This document shows positions 61,750-64,000 of a stretch of 64,000 nt of DNA, piece by piece. A program made the position numbers and the translations under genes. The notes below the pieces were generated by a model. The model did no database searches. It was not told the DNA's origin and saw only the letters and a list, made by a program, of their open reading frames with translations. This stretch comes from VRUE01 sp963770315 (GTDB taxonomy: Bacteria > Actinomycetota > Thermoleophilia > Solirubrobacterales > 70-9), in NCBI GenBank assembly GCA_963770315.1, contig CAVYPC010000002.1:2604001-2668000 (forward strand), written 5' to 3'. Every line of letters starts with the position of its first letter. Positions within the stretch are counted from its first letter, which is position 1.

Positions 61750-62988
61750 CTATTCGTCGAGCTCGGTGAGCAGCTGCAGCCAGTCGCGCAGCAGCCGCGG
61801 CGAGAGAAACTCGCGCCGGGCGTGTTCCTTGCCGGCCTTGCCCAGCCGCTTGCCCAGCTCCGGGTCGGCGAGGATCTCGAGGCAGCGCCGCGCGCACTCG
61901 GTTGGCGAGTCGACCAGGTAGCCGCTCTTGCCGTCCTCGATCTGCAGCGGGATGCCGCCGACGTTGCCGGCCACGGTCGGGCGGCCCTTCCAGAGCGCCT
62001 CGGTGACGGTCAGCCCGAAGCCCTCGCGGATCGACTTCTGCAGGCAGACGTCGGACTGCGACTGGAAGGCGTTGACCTCGATCGCGCCGACGTTGTTGAG
62101 GTTGTTGAGGATCTTGATGTCATCGTCGTCGTCGGCGTATTCGACGGTCTGCTGGAAGAAGTCCCAGCCCTCGGGGTCGTCGGTCGCCATCGAGCCGACC
62201 AGAGCCAGCTGCACGTCCGGCATCTGCGCCGTCACCTCGCGATAGGCGTCGATCACCCCGATCGGGTCCTTCCAGGGATCGAAGCGGGAGACCTGGGTGA
62301 TCAGCGGCCGGTCGACGTCGATCCCGAACTGGTGGCAGACGAAGGAGGCGTCGTCGGGCGAGAAGGCCATGTTCTTCGGCGAGAGTGGATCGATCGCCGG
62401 CGGGATGATGCGGATGCCGTTGTGGCCGTTCATTCCATTCGGCACGTAGGAGGGCAGGTGCCAGACGGTCGCGTCGTACTCCTCGATCAGCGGCCGCAGG
62501 CGGGCGATCGGCGCCGGGTTCGGCTCGGAGAGGTCGATGTGGCAGCGCCAGACCCAGTTGCGGCTCTTCTCCAGGGCCCCGCGGCGCAATCCGATCGGCT
62601 GCGGATCGTGGACGATGATCGTGTCCCACTCGCCTTTCAGCCCATCCGCGTTTATGGAGTTGATCTCGTCGAACACCGCCCACTGCTCGTCGCTCAGCGT
62701 CTCCTCGGCGCCCTGCAGCGAGTTGTGCAGAAGCTTGGTCGCGTTGAAGAACTCTTCTTTGCCGAAGATCACCTGCCAGTGGGCGTCGACTCCGGCGTCG
62801 CGCATCAGCGGCACGATCGTGTAGAGGATCTCCGACACTCCGCCGCCGAAGGCGGTGGCGCTGACGTGGAGGACGCGCTGCCCTTTGAGCGGCTCGGCCA
62901 GCTCGCGAATGCGCTCGATCAGTTCCTTGCCGGCGATGTGGGTGTAGTCGGCGAGGGACTTCTGGCCGAGGGTGACTTCTTGAAGCAT
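61750..62988 (-). CDS. treT: Trehalose synthase TreT (glycosyltransferase family 4)
   Basis: 412 residues. TreT joins NDP-glucose and glucose directly to trehalose. Family features: HVSATAFGGGVSEILYTIVPLMRDAGVDAHWQVI at the N-terminus, WVWRCHIDLSEPNP, PPAIDPLSPKN, ITQVSRFDPWKDPIGVIDAYR and the catalytic EGFGLTVTEALWKGRPTVAGNVGGIPLQI. It lies next to otsA, so this organism may have two trehalose routes. The related kojibiose-type GT4 enzymes are an alternative, less likely. Confidence 0.85.
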   Translation of the reverse strand: MLQEVTLGQKSLADYTHIAGKELIERIRELAEPLKGQRVLHVSATAFGGGVSEILYTIVPLMRDAGVDAHWQVIFGKEEFFNATKLLHNSLQGAEETLSDEQWAVFDEINSINADGLKGEWDTIIVHDPQPIGLRRGALEKSRNWVWRCHIDLSEPNPAPIARLRPLIEEYDATVWHLPSYVPNGMNGHNGIRIIPPAIDPLSPKNMAFSPDDASFVCHQFGIDVDRPLITQVSRFDPWKDPIGVIDAYREVTAQMPDVQLALVGSMATDDPEGWDFFQQTVEYADDDDDIKILNNLNNVGAIEVNAFQSQSDVCLQKSIREGFGLTVTEALWKGRPTVAGNVGGIPLQIEDGKSGYLVDSPTECARRCLEILADPELGKRLGKAGKEHARREFLSPRLLRDWLQLLTELDE

Positions 62989-63033
62989 CGGCGATTTCTA
63001 CAGGCAACGCCGGTTAGATGACTGGCAGGCTGC

Positions 63034-64000
63034 TCAGCCGCCCGCTTCGGCCACCGGACGTTTCCCAAGCGTGACCTCGACGTTCTCGCGGTCGCCGCTG
63101 TCGTGGAGGACTTCCAGGGTCACCTTCTGGCCCGGCTCATAGGCGGAGATGTAACGAGAGAGATCGTCGGGCTGCACGACCTCGTGGCCGTCGACGGCGA
63201 GGATCGTGTCGCCGCCGACCTCGTACTCGCCGGCCTGGAAGCGCAGTTTTTCGTCGCCGCCCTTCAGCCCCGCCCCGTCACCGGGCCCTCCGGGGACGAC
63301 TTCGGCCAGCAGTCCGCCGTGATCGGTGTCGAGGCCGAGCTTCGCGGCGAGCTGCGGGTAGAGCGCCTGGCTGGATACGCCGATGTAGGCGTACTCGGCC
63401 TTGCCGTTGCGCTCCAGCTGGGCGAGCGAGCGTTTCACGACCGAGATCGGCACGGCGAACCCGACCCCGTCGCTGGCGCCGGAGTTGGTCTCGATCTGCT
63501 GGTTGATGCCGACCACGCGGGCGCCGGCATCGAGCAGCGGACCGCCCGAGTTGCCGGGGTTGATCGAGGCATCGGTCTGGATCGCGCCCTCGATCTGGAA
63601 TTGCGTCAGCGACCCGACGGAGCGTTCGGTCGCCGAGACGATCCCGACCGAGAGCGACTGCTGCTCGCCGAAGGGGCTGCCGATCGCCGCGACCGGCTGG
63701 CCGACGACCAGCTTGCGGTCGTCGCCGAGCTTCAGCGGGTGCAGGTCGAAGCCGTCCGGCTTGACTTCCAGCAGGGCGACGTCGGCGAAGGGATCGAAGC
63801 CGACGATCTTCGCCGCGACGACGTTGCGATCGGGGAACTCGATGAAGACCGCCTTTGCCTCCTTGCGGTCGCTGCCTTCGCCATCGGTGACGACGTGCGC
63901 GTTGGTGACGATCCTGCCCTTGGTGTCGAGCACGAAGCCCGAGCCTTCCGCGGCGCCTTTGTCGAAGATCGAGCGGATCGTGACCACCCCGGGCGCCGCC
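63034..64000 (-). CDS. HtrA/DegP-like serine protease with PDZ domain, 5' end missing
   Basis: At least 321 residues are visible; the frame stays open to the right edge, so the N-terminus (probably a membrane anchor) is outside. Catalytic triad: His in VTNAHVV, Asp in DPFADVALLEV, Ser in NPGNSGGPLL. A PDZ domain follows (AKLGLDTDHGGLLAEVVPGGPGDGAGL ... GGDTILAVDGHEVVQPDDL). Such proteases degrade or refold damaged envelope proteins. Two cysteine-free halves, no truncation at the C-terminus. Confidence 0.92.
   Translation of the reverse strand, partial: AAPGVVTIRSIFDKGAAEGSGFVLDTKGRIVTNAHVVTDGEGSDRKEAKAVFIEFPDRNVVAAKIVGFDPFADVALLEVKPDGFDLHPLKLGDDRKLVVGQPVAAIGSPFGEQQSLSVGIVSATERSVGSLTQFQIEGAIQTDASINPGNSGGPLLDAGARVVGINQQIETNSGASDGVGFAVPISVVKRSLAQLERNGKAEYAYIGVSSQALYPQLAAKLGLDTDHGGLLAEVVPGGPGDGAGLKGGDEKLRFQAGEYEVGGDTILAVDGHEVVQPDDLSRYISAYEPGQKVTLEVLHDSGDRENVEVTLGKRPVAEAGG

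Overview
The window is high-GC bacterial chromosome around a replication origin. It most likely comes from an actinobacterium of the Thermoleophilia/Solirubrobacterales type. That placement is inferred from base composition, gene order, several GTG/TTG starts, MCE and MMPL loci, and a Gram-positive style quinol:cytochrome c reductase; no rRNA is present to confirm it.

Layout. At 1-9.8 kb is a classic origin block. gyrB (partial), dciA, recF, dnaN and dnaA read leftward. rpmH, rnpA, yidD, yidC, jag, rsmG, parA and parB read rightward. A near-perfect parS lies on the rnpA/yidD junction and DnaA-box-like sites lie between dnaA and dnaN. At 9.9-17.7 kb are tRNA-Ile, a bifunctional-nuclease-family gene, ddl with an aminotransferase, membrane and envelope genes, and a Fic protein. 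At 17.7-24.4 kb are a YmdB-like phosphoesterase, an ABC exporter and a haem operon (hemB, a tandem siroheme-decarboxylase-like gene, hemL, a small unknown). At 24.4-28.9 kb is an MMPL transporter with two exported proteins. At 29.1-35.5 kb are qcrABC, menG, a polyprenyl synthase, tatA, tatC and a TPR-like protein, followed by tRNA-Lys. At 36.2-52.2 kb is an envelope island: four more copies of a four-cysteine exported protein family, a second MMPL transporter and an operon of six overlapping MCE genes with no YrbE permease or MceG ATPase. At 52.4-64 kb are a TetR regulator, purA, a DnaC/DnaI-like ATPase, dnaB, rplI, rpsR, ssb, rpsF, trehalose genes (otsA, treT) and a partial HtrA protease.

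The most unusual content is twofold. First, eight long palindromic elements of about 115-152 bp are scattered through the window. Six of them fall into two families with conserved interiors; many of their small inner hairpins are capped by GNA trinucleotide loops, and some stems change in a compensating way between copies. One palindrome lies inside a coding frame, and two same-orientation copies bracket the MMPL/MCE block. Second, the exported four-cysteine family (five copies) is consistently next to MMPL or MCE genes, which suggests an envelope lipid or hydrophobe transport system energised by MMPL rather than by an ABC permease.

Several single-gene or operon-leading starts have a TANNNT -10 motif 6-7 bp before the start codon, which suggests that leaderless mRNAs are common here.
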